From Embleya sp051903075 (GTDB taxonomy: Bacteria > Actinomycetota > Actinomycetes > Streptomycetales > Streptomycetaceae), in NCBI RefSeq assembly GCF_051903075.1, contig NZ_CP182423.1, forward strand, positions 248,001 through 312,000: a DNA stretch of 64,000 nucleotides, read 5' to 3'. Positions 37,106-46,230 of this stretch are shown here, one piece after another (position 1 is the stretch's first letter; each line of letters begins with the position of its first letter). The notes beneath the pieces were generated by a model. The model searched no databases, was not told the DNA's origin, and saw only the letters and a program-made list of their open reading frames with translations. The translations under genes and the position numbers were made by a program.

Positions 37106-37309
37106 GTCGGGCAGCCTTCCACGGCCGGAGGGAGCCCGCAAAGCTTCCCAGAGGCACATCCCATGACCGCGAGGCTTCCGTGCTCCTCGTCGTCACCCGA
37201 GCCTGGATCAGGACGGACGCCGGCAAGTCGGTCGCGAGCGACAGCACACAGCACGGTGATGCCCGGCATCAATCAGGAGAGTCTCAACCCATTCTTCTGT
37301 TCGCACAAC

Positions 37310-37575
37310 GTTTTCGTCGCGGATCGTCGGGCGCGACGGGCCGGTCCTGAAACGTCACGGCGCCGTCGCCGAGTGCCGCCGCCCGTGTGCCACTCGACCA
37401 GTTCGGTCGGTATACGAGGGCCGGCGTCGACAGGAAGGTCGCTCTCGCCCGGCGCGGTGCCGTACCAGCGACGCAGGAAACGCCGGACGCCGTCCGACCG
37501 GATCGACAGGAGTTCGTCTACGACATGCGAGTATCGCCCGGTCGTCGCCGGTGCCGCCCCCGGCCCGCCTGTCAT
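37310..37575 (-). pseudogene. SUKH (SMI1/KNR4)-like N-terminal fragment
   Basis: From ATG 37575, VVDELLSIRSDGVRRFLRRW YGTAPGESDLPVDAGPRIPT ELVEWHTGGG follows the opening pattern of SUKH-type immunity proteins (RRFLxxWYG ... LPxxLxEWY). It then loses similarity. The same start is present, even shorter, in the 11-kb copy. Confidence 0.4.
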
Positions 37576-37916
37576 GCTGTTCTCTCCAGGACGAGGGGGC
37601 ACGGGTGGGCGAGCCGGTCGGTGGATGGATTTGGGGGCGCAATCTGCGCGCGTTCCTGGAATTGCTGTCGCATTACGTGGGTTACGCGTTCGACGGCAGG
37701 GATTGGGAAACCGTCGAGGTCGGCGTCGAGGACACCGACGACGAGGCATCGGATCGGTGGTACACGTACCCGCTCGTGGGCGCGAACGGCACTCTCGTCG
37801 TCGCGCTCGCCCACGCGGTCGGCGGCGAGGAAACCTCCGTCAGGGTCACCGGGGCCGACACACCCGAACTCCGGCTGCGCACCGACACACTCCTGACCAC
37901 GCTCGCCGCCGTTTGA
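37475..37916 (+). repeat. Duplicated small-gene module, copy 2
   Basis: Counterpart of 11041-11490: divergent start of the SUKH-like gene plus the 103-residue gene. Confidence 0.75.
37605..37916 (+). CDS. Small acidic unknown protein, paralogue of 11179-11490
   Basis: 103 residues from GTG 37605 after ACGAGGGGGCACGG. VGEPVGGWIWGRNLRAFLEL, WETVEVGVEDTDDEASDRW, LRLRTDTLLTTLAAV. It differs from the first copy at roughly one residue in eight. Both copies keep an open frame, suggesting selection or recent duplication. Confidence 0.7.
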   Translation: MGEPVGGWIWGRNLRAFLELLSHYVGYAFDGRDWETVEVGVEDTDDEASDRWYTYPLVGANGTLVVALAHAVGGEETSVRVTGADTPELRLRTDTLLTTLAAV

Positions 37917-38693
37917 TACCCCGACCACTCGACCGTGCGCCGCCGACGGCGGCGACCCACGACATCGGGACCCTCGATGTCGCGGACTCGCTCTCGTCCC
38001 ATACCCGGCCCGGGCGTGGCCTTCCATGCCAAGCCGGTCTTGGCGCTCTCGGGCCCGGACCAGGACCTCGTGTCGAAGGTAGCGTCAGCCGCGGACGGAC
38101 AAGAGTGGTCGAAAGAGCAGGGCCAAGCCCTGGATGCCTGTCCGGACCGGGTTGGACGGCGCGTCGCGACGGCGGCGCGGGTGCTGGTCGATGTCGCCGA
38201 ATCGGATTCCGGCGGGTTCGAAGGTGTGGGTGGCTTCGGACCGAAGTTCGGCGCGGGTAGCGATGGCCGCATCGCGGCACGCGCGCACGCGGCCGTGCTT
38301 CAGTCGGTTGGTCAGCGATCGTGGAGCGGCTCGGCACGCGACCGGGGCCGGCGATCTCACGGGGCGAGTCGTACCGGCCGTTGCACACACCGGTCGTGTG
38401 CACCCCTCGTCCCGCCGCGCTGCACACCCTCGTCCGCGTGTTCCCACCCACCCGTGCCTACTCGCTTCGGCCTGCGCGTGGGGCGGTGCCGTGCCCACGG
38501 ACCGGCCCTCGGGCGCCGCAGTCGACCGACGATCACGGCGGCCCGTCAACGCCGACCCGTCGTTCCAGTGTCGCTACCCGTTTTACTCGCAAAGTCCATT
38601 TATGCTCGCTTAGCCACATACAACCCTTGATTACCGGAGGCCGGGACGGCGGAGAACAGCCGCGAGCGGCTCATCAGGACGCTGACGTTCTGG
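37917..38693. other. Unassigned region, about 780 bases
   Basis: No gene recognised. A plus-strand frame at 38020-38260 (HAKPVLALSGPDQDLVSKVA) reads coherently but has no start or family. The last 80 bases (38581-38640) are AT-richer and may hold the promoter of the next gene. Confidence 0.3.
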
Positions 38694-39554
38694 TTGCGTC
38701 CGGCATTCATGTTGCGTGTGGTCAACCGGTTCCAAAAGATCGCGGGTTTCGACCGCTCGATGGCTTTGGCCTCCGGCGCGCTGACCGCGCTGATCCCGCT
38801 CACGGTGATGAGCGGCACGGTCTTCGGCAGTGAGGCCGGAGACCGGATCGTCAATCGTTACGGACTCACCGATGGAGGTGCGGACGCCGTCCGGTCGGTG
38901 TTCGCCACCGATGCCACAACCGGTGTCGGCATCTTCGGAACGATGTTCGTGGCGATCTCGGCGCTGAGCTTCTCCCGAACGATGCAGCGGTTGTTCGAAC
39001 AGGCCTGGGAGCTGAAACCGCTGGGTGTGCGCAACACGCGCAACGGTTTGTGGTGGATCTGCGTGCTCAGCTTGTACACCGCGGCCATCGGGTGGCTCTA
39101 CGTGGTCCTGGGCGGGACGCCCCTGGGACTGGCGGCCGCCGTCTGCGAGGTGCCGCCGTCCGCAGCGTTCCTCGTTTGGAGCGGCTGGATCCTCTCCGCG
39201 AAACGGCTCGCCCCCGCGACCCTGCTTCCGTTCGCCGTCTCCGCGGCCGTCGTGATCGCGGCCTACTCGGTGGTCGCCACCGTCTACCTGCCGCGCCTGT
39301 TCGATTCCTACGTCTCCCGCCACGGCGCGGCCGGTGCGGTCTTCGGGATGGCCACGCTTCTCTTCGGTGCCATGCTCGTCCTTGTCGCCTCGGCGGCCCT
39401 GGGGCGGGAGGTACGAGACGAACTCGTGGGCATTCGCCAGGGCCGACGCCCGTCGCAGGACGAGGTCCGGCACCAGTGGGACGACATCGTCGAGCAGACC
39501 CGATCACGGTGGCGTGCCGTGCGCGGACATCGTCCGTCCGAGCACTCTCGCTGA
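38694..39554 (+). CDS. YhjD/YihY/BrkB-type membrane protein
   Basis: 286 residues if TTG 38694 is used; an upstream stop at 38628 and the absence of ATG or GTG leave the start uncertain (ATG 38709 is possible). Hydrophobic segments: ALASGALTALIPLTVMSGTV, GIFGTMFVAISAL, LWWICVLSLYTAAIGWLYVV, SAAFLVWSGWIL, PFAVSAAVVIAAYSVVATVY, VFGMATLLFGAMLVLVASAA. The pattern matches the YihY/UPF0761 family of inner-membrane proteins. The cytoplasmic C terminus is charged. Family role is unsettled. Confidence 0.65.
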   Translation: MRPAFMLRVVNRFQKIAGFDRSMALASGALTALIPLTVMSGTVFGSEAGDRIVNRYGLTDGGADAVRSVFATDATTGVGIFGTMFVAISALSFSRTMQRLFEQAWELKPLGVRNTRNGLWWICVLSLYTAAIGWLYVVLGGTPLGLAAAVCEVPPSAAFLVWSGWILSAKRLAPATLLPFAVSAAVVIAAYSVVATVYLPRLFDSYVSRHGAAGAVFGMATLLFGAMLVLVASAALGREVRDELVGIRQGRRPSQDEVRHQWDDIVEQTRSRWRAVRGHRPSEHSR

Positions 39555-40139
39555 TTGTCGAGGAGTCCCCCGATCGGTCAACGCGCCCGCGCGAACGCGC
39601 TCCGGCGAACGTACTGCCGCTCACGCGGCGTCAAGTCGGAGAATCGCCGCGCCTCCTGGGCACGTTCTGTCAGCCGGGGATACCAGGCGAGCCGTGTCGT
39701 GGACGTCAACGGCAACCGCAGCAGCCGATCCAAACGCGCGATCAAGTCGACGAAGGGTTGGTCGGCGTCCAACACCGCGGACGCGACTCTGCGCTGCACG
39801 GCATCGGCCGACGCGGAGAACGCGCGGCCCGCTGACGGCGACGACGAACGGACGCGGGCAACCGTGGAGGGCCGCTCGCGGGTCCGGCACTCTTTCCTGG
39901 GCATCCGCTTGATGGGGCGCCGTCCGGACCCTCTCCCCCCGCACCGGCGACAGCGGCACGAGCCCGCCCGGACGTTCCAGGCTGCTCGGACAGTTCGAGA
40001 CTCCCCATCCGCGAATCGGTCGGCTTTGGCCAGTCGTACCGATCGACCGACGGCTGCGTCCACGCGCAGCGGCGAGTTCACCCGAACAGACCGCGCCTTT
40101 CCGGTGCGGGACAACCGACAGGCGGTTCGACGCCCACCT
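39555..40139 (-). other. Unassigned region with possible gene fragment
   Basis: Minus strand 39578-39860 reads SAVLDADQPFVDLIARLDRL, TTRLAWYPRLTERAQEARRF and SDLTPRERQYVRRSAFARAR, coherent but without a clear start or known family. The rest shows nothing. Confidence 0.35.
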
Positions 40140-40934
40140 TCACTGCCCGGAGGGGTGGTCCGACCGTCGGGCCGGTACGTCGACGACGGAATCGGGCTCG
40201 GCACGTGTATCCAAACGATCGTTCAGGCGTCGCAGTTGCTCTTCCATGCCCCGCAAGCGTTTCTCCAGGCGGGCGTATTCGAGACGTTCCTCGGCCTGTT
40301 GCTCGGGGAGAATCAACCGGGTGGCGATGGTGGCGGTGACCACGCCCATCATGCCGATGCCCACCACCATCAGCACCGCACCGACCAGGCGACCCTCAGC
40401 GGTGACCGGGTGAAGATCACCGTACCCGACGGTGGTGATCGTGCTGATCGCCCACCACAGGGCATCCGGGTAGCCCGTGATGTTCGCGTCCGACGCGCGA
40501 CGTTCCGGCTCCAGAACGGCAGCGGCGCCGGCGACCAGGATCGTGAGCACCAGCACGACGGTGCTCGCCAACAGGCGGCCGGTGCGCCCGCTGCGGGCGA
40601 CAGCCCCGACCCGGCCGATCACCGCGATCAGGCGCAGCACTCGCGTGGCGGGCATCGCGACTGCGGCGAGGTCCAGCGGGTGGGCGCGCACGAACCTCCA
40701 ACGGTCCCGGCTGAGTCCGAGCCTGACAAGGTAGTCGGTCAGGAAGACCACCCACACCCCGTACTCGATCCACAACACCGGGCGCTCGCGGGCCTGTAAC
40801 GCCTCGGCCAGGACAAACGTTGTCAACGAAACGGCCGCCAGGAGAGTCAGCCATGGAGTTATCGCGCACTCCCACCGCTGATATGCCACGGACTCCTGGT
40901 CTCCGGTCGAGCCCCGCATCACGAACTCCGTCAT
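40140..40934 (-). CDS. Voltage-gated-type potassium channel
   Basis: 264 residues from ATG 40934 (MTEFVMRGSTGD). S1-S4-like segments: TPWLTLLAAVSLTTFVLAEA, IEYGVWVVFLTDYLVRLGLS, LDLAAVAMPATRVLRLIAVI with Arg-bearing GRVGAVARSGRTGRLLA. Pore helix ALWWAISTITTVGYGD with the K+ selectivity filter, then VGAVLMVVGIGMMGVVTATI. A C-terminal coiled coil (RLEYARLEKRLRGMEEQLRR) probably tetramerises. First gene of the dormancy-like block. Confidence 0.9.
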   Translation of the reverse strand: MTEFVMRGSTGDQESVAYQRWECAITPWLTLLAAVSLTTFVLAEALQARERPVLWIEYGVWVVFLTDYLVRLGLSRDRWRFVRAHPLDLAAVAMPATRVLRLIAVIGRVGAVARSGRTGRLLASTVVLVLTILVAGAAAVLEPERRASDANITGYPDALWWAISTITTVGYGDLHPVTAEGRLVGAVLMVVGIGMMGVVTATIATRLILPEQQAEERLEYARLEKRLRGMEEQLRRLNDRLDTRAEPDSVVDVPARRSDHPSGQ

Positions 40935-40978
40935 GGTAGGGACACCCGCCGGACCGACCGAGGGCTCCTTCGCGCATG

Positions 40979-41242
40979 CTAAACGACGGCGCGGGTCACT
41001 CGCGAGGACGGAGCGTCCGCCGGGTCGAGAGTCCACACCGACGCGAGGTCGCGGTCACCGAGCAGACCCACGGCGCGGCCCTCGTCGACAACGGCCACGT
41101 GGCGCAGATGGGCCGTGAGCATACGTTCCATGGCCTGCCACAGGGTGTCCTGACCGGCGACGGCGACGACGGGGCCGTGCATCACCTCGCGAACCGCCGG
41201 AACGGGCGTCGCTCGCCCTGGACGAACGTATGTCGTGGACAT
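40979..41242 (-). CDS. Single CBS-motif protein
   Basis: 87 residues from ATG 41242, with AGGTGA upstream. One CBS motif (VREVMHGPVVAVAGQDTLWQ, HLRHVAVVDEGRAVGLLGDR). Bateman modules normally have two, so it is a half-module: a natural short form or a truncation. Only 42 bases separate it from the dehydrogenase gene upstream, so the two are probably co-transcribed. Confidence 0.75.
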   Translation of the reverse strand: MSTTYVRPGRATPVPAVREVMHGPVVAVAGQDTLWQAMERMLTAHLRHVAVVDEGRAVGLLGDRDLASVWTLDPADAPSSRVTRAVV

Positions 41243-41284
41243 GATTCACCTGCTCGGATTCGAGGTTGTTCGAGATTCTCCGGG

Positions 41285-42319
41285 TCAATCGGCGATCAGG
41301 ACCGCCGCGCCGTGCACTCGATCCGCGGCAAGATCGGCGAGTGCGCGGTCCGCGCGGCCCATGGGGTAGGGGGTGGTCGTCACGTGTAGGTCGATCTCCG
41401 TCGCCAGGCGTAGGAACTCGACGCCGTCGTCGCGGGTGTTTGCGGTGACGCTGCGCAGATTGCGTTCCCGAAACAGATGCCGCTGGTAGTTCAACGGCGG
41501 AATGTCGGTCAGGTGTATGCCCGCCACCGCCACGGTTCCGGAAGCGTCGAGTGCCGCCAAGGCGGCCGGCACGATGTCGCCGACGGGGGCGAAAACGATG
41601 GCCGAGTCCAGCGGTTCGGGTGGGCACGCGTAGGTGTCGCCCGCAGTGGCGGCGCCGAGTCCCAGCGCCAGTCGGCGGGCCTGTGCGGAGCGGGTCATGA
41701 CATGGACGGACGCGCCCTGCGCCAGGGCAATCTGTGCGGTGAGGTGAGCCGACGCGCCGAAGCCGTAGATGCCGAGCGTGCCACCGGGCGGGAGGTCGGC
41801 GCGCCGCAGGGCCCGGTAGCCGATGATGCCCGCGCACAGCAGCGGCGCCAGGTGTTCGGCGTCACGATCGGCGGGCAGCGCGTATGCGTAGTCCTCCGGC
41901 ACCGAGGAGACGTCGGCGAACCCGCCGTCTGCGTCCCAACCGGTGTACGTCGAATCGGGGCACAGGTTCTCGTCGCCGCGTCGGCAGTGGCGGCATTTCC
42001 CACAGGTATGGCGAAGCCAGGCGATGCCGACGCGATCACCGGGGGCAAAGCGCGTCGCACGCGTTCCGACGGTCTCCACGATGCCCACCACTTCGTGCCC
42101 AGGGACGGTGTTCGCCCGGTGCGGCACCAGGTCGCCCTCCGCGAGGTGCAGGTCCGTACGGCAGACGCCGCACGCCTCCACCCGCACCAGGATCTCCCCC
42201 GGGCCCGGCTCCGCGCGCTCGTGTTCGACGAGTTCGAGGGGGTGGGTGTCGATCGGCCCGGGGCGCGTCACCGCCCACGATCGCCCGGCGCGCCCACGCG
42301 CAGAGATATCGGTGCTCAT
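41285..42319 (-). CDS. Zinc-dependent alcohol dehydrogenase (AdhA-like)
   Basis: 344 residues from ATG 42319. Catalytic zinc ligands in EACGVCRTDLHLAEG and PGHEVVG, structural zinc in CGKCRHCRRGDENLC, NAD(P)-binding GIYGFGASAHLTAQIALAQG. Belongs to the medium-chain AdhA-type group that interconverts alcohols and aldehydes, often in redox balancing under oxygen limitation. A DevR-like box lies about 100 bases upstream. Confidence 0.9.
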   Translation of the reverse strand: MSTDISARGRAGRSWAVTRPGPIDTHPLELVEHERAEPGPGEILVRVEACGVCRTDLHLAEGDLVPHRANTVPGHEVVGIVETVGTRATRFAPGDRVGIAWLRHTCGKCRHCRRGDENLCPDSTYTGWDADGGFADVSSVPEDYAYALPADRDAEHLAPLLCAGIIGYRALRRADLPPGGTLGIYGFGASAHLTAQIALAQGASVHVMTRSAQARRLALGLGAATAGDTYACPPEPLDSAIVFAPVGDIVPAALAALDASGTVAVAGIHLTDIPPLNYQRHLFRERNLRSVTANTRDDGVEFLRLATEIDLHVTTTPYPMGRADRALADLAADRVHGAAVLIAD

Positions 42320-42417
42320 GAGTCTCGCCCCCATGCGGGATGGTCGAGCGCTGTGCCTTGTCTCCCAGCGTCGTGGGCGCGGCCGATGGAGCACAGGGCC
42401 GATGGTGCCGTACACCC

Positions 42418-42431
42418 GGGCCGAAGGTCCT
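42418..42431 (-). promoter_or_regulatory. DevR/OsdR-like box upstream of the alcohol dehydrogenase
   Basis: Minus strand AGGACCTTCGGCCC, close to the mycobacterial DosR/DevR-type half-site pattern GGGaCxxxxGGCCC. It resembles the motifs at 43805, 45838 and 46173. Confidence 0.5.
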
Positions 42432-42611
42432 GCCGGCAACCCGCGTCACGCCTCGCCACTGCTCAGGGGCCTGTTCGTGAAGTGCATGCCACAGAACCGA
42501 GGTCATGCGCGGTCTTCCGCGTGGCGCGCTTCGGACAGTGGCGCCTGTGGGACACCGAGACCGCCGGGTGGCGAACCATCCGGCGGTCTCGACATGGTCG
42601 ACGCTCCGGAC

Positions 42612-42985
42612 TCAGTCCGAAGGCACGACCAGGAGCGGTCCGTGCGCGTGGTGCAGCAGTGCGATCGTCGCGTGCCCCAGACGGGGCCCGAAGTGGTGCG
42701 GTGAGGAATGGCGCCCGACCACGACCAGGCCCGCGTCCCGCGACGCCGAGACCAGCGCGGTGCCGGCACTCCCCTGTACGACGCGTTCCTCGACCTTCAC
42801 CTGCGGATTGGCGTCCCGAAGCGGCGACATGACGTTCACGAGCATCTGCCGCGCGAACTCTTCCGCCTGGTGGTAGGGCGTCTCGGCTCCCTGCGCTTCC
42901 CGCAGTGCTCGCGGGACCTCGGGAAAGTTCCAGGCGTGCACCGCGATCAGACCCACCTCGCGCGCGTGCGCGGTCGCAGCCGGAC
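42612..42985 (-). pseudogene. Universal stress protein, 5'-truncated
   Basis: GLIAVHAWNFPEVPRALREA, VKVEERVVQGSAGTALVSAS, GLVVVGRHSSPHHFGPRLGH and GPLLVVPSD form the second half of a UspA domain. The ATP-loop glycines are partly replaced (GRHSSPHHFGPRLG). The N-terminal strand is missing and the text runs into the pflB remnant, so a deletion joined them. Confidence 0.7.
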
Positions 42986-42989
42986 GCGA

Positions 42990-43722
42990 GACGTCGCAAG
43001 CCGTAGGTCACGGCCATCTCCTTCAACTCGGCCTGCGCCCGCGCCTGTTCGGCCAGTTCCTCCCGGTCGCGGATCACCTCGACGGTGGTGGGCAGCGGGT
43101 CCAGGGCGCGGCGATCGGCCTGCTTGACCTCGATCAGGCGGTCGACGCCGTACAGGGCCACGCGCCGGTAGTCGCCGATGATCCGTCCCCGGCCATAGAC
43201 GTCCGGGAGCCCGGTGATCAGTCCGGCGTGGCGGGCCCGCAGGATCTCGGGGGTGTACGCGTCGAAGACGGCGTCGTTGTGGGTCTTGCGTTAGGTGCCG
43301 AAGACGGCGCGGATGAACGGGTCCATCTCGTAGCCGTAGGCGCGCAGTCCCTTCTCGACCATGCGCAGTCCGCCGCCCGGCATGATCGCCCGCTTGAGTG
43401 GTGCGTCGGTTTGCAGGCCGACGATCAACTCCCGGTCACGGTCGATCCAGCCGGGGGCGCGCGAGGTGATCGTGGACGGCGTCGCGGTGTCCACGTCCAG
43501 CACGCCCTTGCCGCGCTCCTCGGGGATCAGCGCGGACACCCGGTCCCACACCGCGCGTGTGCGCGGTGTGGCGTCGCACAGGAAGTCGGCGTCGCCGGTG
43601 TAGGGCAGGTGGTTGGTCCGGATAGAAGACGCGGACGTCGATGCCGTGTTGCCAGGCCCCGAGGCGGAAGTCGCGCCAAGCGCGAGGTCGACTTCCGAGG
43701 GGTGCGTGGTGGTGGTCGTCAT
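42990..43722 (-). pseudogene. pflB: Pyruvate formate-lyase, N-terminal remnant
   Basis: From ATG 43722 (MTTTTTHPSEVDLAL) frames combine to give WRDFRLGAWQHGIDVRVFY, PYTGDADFLCDATPRTRAVW, MPGGGLRMVEKGLRAYGYEM and DPFIRAVFGT. A TAA (43291-43293) then stands where Tyr is expected before RKTHNDAVFDAYTPEILRAR. YGRGRIIGDYRRVALYGVDR and REELAEQARAQAELKEMAVT follow. One frameshift, one nonsense codon and loss of the catalytic Cys-Cys and glycyl-radical regions make it inactive. Confidence 0.85.
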
Positions 43723-43804
43723 GGTGGCCTCTCGATGGACTCGATCGACTCGATCTCGACACCTCACACACTGGCCGCCTGTCATCGCGCCGGGCGGGGC
43801 GGAC

Positions 43805-43818
43805 GGCCCGAGTGACCC
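43805..43818 (-). promoter_or_regulatory. Possible DevR-like box upstream of pflB remnant
   Basis: Minus strand GGGTCACTCGGGCC between ackA and the pflB start, one base off the pattern shared by the other boxes. Confidence 0.3.
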
Positions 43819-43879
43819 TGCCGAACGACCCGGCCTCGGGGGTGTCGGGCCGGTTCGCCGGATGGGGTCACATGCCCTT

Positions 43880-44983
43880 TCAGGAGGCGACGAGTGAACG
43901 TGTCTGGTGGGCGATCTCGATGTCCTCGCGGGCGGTGACGACGAGCGTGCGGACCGGGCCGCCGGCGGCGCCCACGTCGGCGTCGCCGCGCGCCTCGGCG
44001 TTGGCGTGCCGGTCGAGGCGCACGCCCAGGAAGGCGAGTTCGCGAACGGCGTCGGCCCGGATGGCGTCGTCGTGTTCGCCGACTCCCCCGGTGAAGGCGA
44101 GCACGTCCAGGCCGCCCATCGCGGCGGCCATGGCGGCGATCCTCGTCCGGAGCCGGTAGGCGTAGATCCGGCGGGCGATCGTGGCGCGCCGATCGCCGGC
44201 CTCGGCCGCGGCGCGGATGGCCCGCATGTCCCCGCCGTGTCCGGCCAGCGCCGCCATGCCTCCGCCGTGCTCCAGCGCCTGTTCGAGGTCCTCCACGGTG
44301 ACGCCCTGGCGCTGGAGCCACAGGATCAGGCCCGGGTCGACGTCGCCCGCCCGGGTCGCCATGACCAACCCTTCGGCCGGGGTGAATCCCATGGTCGTGT
44401 CGACCGATTCGCCGCCGCGTACGGCCGCCAGTGAGGCCCCCGCACCCAGGTGGCAGCTCACCACCCGCGCCGACTCCGGCTCCACGCCCGCCAGTTCGCA
44501 GGCCCGCCGGGTGGCGTACGCGTGGGACAGGCCGTGGAAGCCGTACCGGCGCAGCCCCCATTTCGTGCGCCAGCCCTCCGGCAGGGCGTACGTACTCGCC
44601 TCCGCCGGCAGCGTGCGGTGGAACGCGGTGTCGAAGCAGGCCACCGCCGGCACGTCCGGCAGCGCCCGACGAACCGCGTCGATCCCCGCGAGCGCCCGCC
44701 CCTGATGCAACGGCGCCAACGGCGCGAGGCCGGCGATCCGCGCCAACACCGACGGATCGAGCCGGGTCGCACCGGTGAACTCCGCACCACCGTGCACCAC
44801 CCGATGACCGACGGCGTCGACGGACCCGGCATCGCGCAGGAATCCGGAAACCGCCCCGTCCGGGATCGCGTCGGGGCACTCGATGGTCGACGCGCACACG
44901 ACGATGTCGCGCGCGTCGAGTACCGACAGCTTCACCGTCGACGATCCGGCGTTGACGACAAGGACTCGATCGGGGTTCGTCAT
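43880..44983 (-). CDS. ackA: Acetate kinase
   Basis: 367 residues from ATG 44983 with GAGGGAG upstream. VLVVNAGSSTVKLSVL (phosphate binding), VGHRVVHGGAEFTGATRL, VACFDTAFHRTLP, RRYGFHGLSHAYATRRA, CHLGAGASLAAVRGGESVDT, GFTPAEGLVMATRAGDVDPG and VLAFTGGVGEHDDAIRADAV are intact family motifs. It makes ATP and acetate from acetyl phosphate. No phosphotransacetylase gene is present. Upstream of the pflB remnant, it would have served formate-lyase fermentation. Confidence 0.95.
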   Translation of the reverse strand: MTNPDRVLVVNAGSSTVKLSVLDARDIVVCASTIECPDAIPDGAVSGFLRDAGSVDAVGHRVVHGGAEFTGATRLDPSVLARIAGLAPLAPLHQGRALAGIDAVRRALPDVPAVACFDTAFHRTLPAEASTYALPEGWRTKWGLRRYGFHGLSHAYATRRACELAGVEPESARVVSCHLGAGASLAAVRGGESVDTTMGFTPAEGLVMATRAGDVDPGLILWLQRQGVTVEDLEQALEHGGGMAALAGHGGDMRAIRAAAEAGDRRATIARRIYAYRLRTRIAAMAAAMGGLDVLAFTGGVGEHDDAIRADAVRELAFLGVRLDRHANAEARGDADVGAAGGPVRTLVVTAREDIEIAHQTRSLVAS

Positions 44984-45077
44984 GTGTACTCCCTCACGGT
45001 TGATCCGGATTCAATGCGTGGACGTGGGGACCGCATCCGCGATTCGCTCTCGACAAACAACCGACACTCGCACGGAT

Positions 45078-45770
45078 TCAGACGTCACCCATGCGGGGAC
45101 GCAACCTGCGACCGGTGACCTCCCTCGGACGGACCCGAGTCCACACCTCCGGGACACTTTCCGACCAGGTACGGGCCTCCGCCGTCGCGAGCCGGGCGGT
45201 GTCGACCGGGTCGGTCACGGGCTCGGCGTCGCCGATCACGAGCACGCTCCATCCCCATCGGGCGATCCGAATCAGTTCGTCCACCTCGAAGGCCACCGTC
45301 CCGACCAGGGCGGCCTGCCGCGAGCCCGCCGCACTGCGATAGAGCACATCCGTGCCGTCCATCAGGTAGTCGACCGGCAGCACGAACGGTTCCCGGGTCA
45401 TCGCCGGAGCGACGCGCCCGACGTCGTGCAGGAACAGTCGGGCCCGGCACTCCTCCTCGGTCATCACGACCAACTCCCGGGCCTCGGGCGCGGGAGGGAC
45501 CGCGGGTGCCGGTTCCGGTGCGGGCGTTTCTTCCACGACGCCGCGCAACAGGTGTTCGGCGCTGGTACCCAGTGCCGCCGCCAAACCGGTGAGCGCCGCG
45601 AACGACACCGGCGCGGACCCCTCCTCCACGTGCTCGAGCCAGTCCACCGACAGGTCCGTACGGCGCGCGAGTTGCCGCACCGTCAATCCGAGGTCACGTC
45701 GCCGCGTTCGCACGCCGACCGCCAGGACAAGGTGGTCGGGGCGATGTGTTCCCGCCGTTTCGTCGTCCAT
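45078..45770 (-). CDS. XRE-type HTH fused to pyridoxamine-oxidase-like flavin domain
   Basis: 230 residues from ATG 45770, preceded by GAGGAGG at ideal spacing. N-terminal HTH (GLTVRQLARRTDLSVDWLEH VEEGSAPV), Pro-rich hinge, then an FMN-binding split-barrel domain: LVVMTEEECRARLFLHDVGR, FVLPVDYLMDGTDVLYRSAA, VAFEVDELIRIARWGWSVLV. Such fusions are typical of DevR/OsdR regulons in actinomycetes. A DevR-like box lies 68 bases upstream. Confidence 0.9.
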   Translation of the reverse strand: MDDETAGTHRPDHLVLAVGVRTRRRDLGLTVRQLARRTDLSVDWLEHVEEGSAPVSFAALTGLAAALGTSAEHLLRGVVEETPAPEPAPAVPPAPEARELVVMTEEECRARLFLHDVGRVAPAMTREPFVLPVDYLMDGTDVLYRSAAGSRQAALVGTVAFEVDELIRIARWGWSVLVIGDAEPVTDPVDTARLATAEARTWSESVPEVWTRVRPREVTGRRLRPRMGDV

Positions 45771-45837
45771 GTGTGCCGCCTCCTCGGAAGGGTGCTCTGC
45801 CTCCACCGATGGTTCCGCCCCAGGAAGGATTCCGGCA

Positions 45838-45851
45838 GGGCCGTTGGACCC
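45838..45851 (-). promoter_or_regulatory. DevR/OsdR-like box upstream of XRE-flavin gene
   Basis: Minus strand GGGTCCAACGGCCC, the best match in the block to the pattern GGGxCxxxxGGCCC. Confidence 0.5.
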
Positions 45852-45904
45852 GCCCGCACGGAAAACGGCCGGGACCGAACGGACTTGCGAGACGTCCGAC
45901 CGGA

Positions 45905-46150
45905 TCACTCACGCCGGATCTCGGGAGGGCGGTGGTACAGCGTCACCGGGACATATGGCCAGGCCGGGGTGAAGGGCACGAGGGCCGTCCGGACGGCACC
46001 GCGTACACGACGGAAGGCAGTGGCCGTCGGGGAGGCGACAACCGTGATGTCGGCGACGACGACACTCTCACGCGCCGTCAGGTCGACGTGCACGTCGGCG
46101 GGCGCGGTCACCCCGGCGAGCGCGCGGGATACCGCACGCGCCAGGTACAC
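45905..46150 (-). CDS. Small unknown protein
   Basis: 81 residues if GTG 46150 is used (VYLARAVSRALAG); longer starts up to 46237 would overlap the divergent CBS gene. Beta-rich DVHVDLTARESVVVADITVV and FTPAWPYVPVTLYHRPPEI. The strand-rich, small character recalls Asp23-like proteins, but this is weak. Confidence 0.45.
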   Translation of the reverse strand: MYLARAVSRALAGVTAPADVHVDLTARESVVVADITVVASPTATAFRRVRGAVRTALVPFTPAWPYVPVTLYHRPPEIRRE

Positions 46151-46172
46151 GGGCGATCGCCCCGCCGCATCT

Positions 46173-46186
46173 GGGCCGACGGGGTC
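46173..46186 (+). promoter_or_regulatory. Possible DevR-like box upstream of CBS-BON gene
   Basis: GGGCCGACGGGGTC (complement GACCCCGTCGGCCC), 44 bases before ATG 46231. Confidence 0.35.
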
Positions 46187-46230
46187 GCCGCCGAACTCGT
46201 TCCGCAAGCGCCTGCATCGGGAGGTACGAC

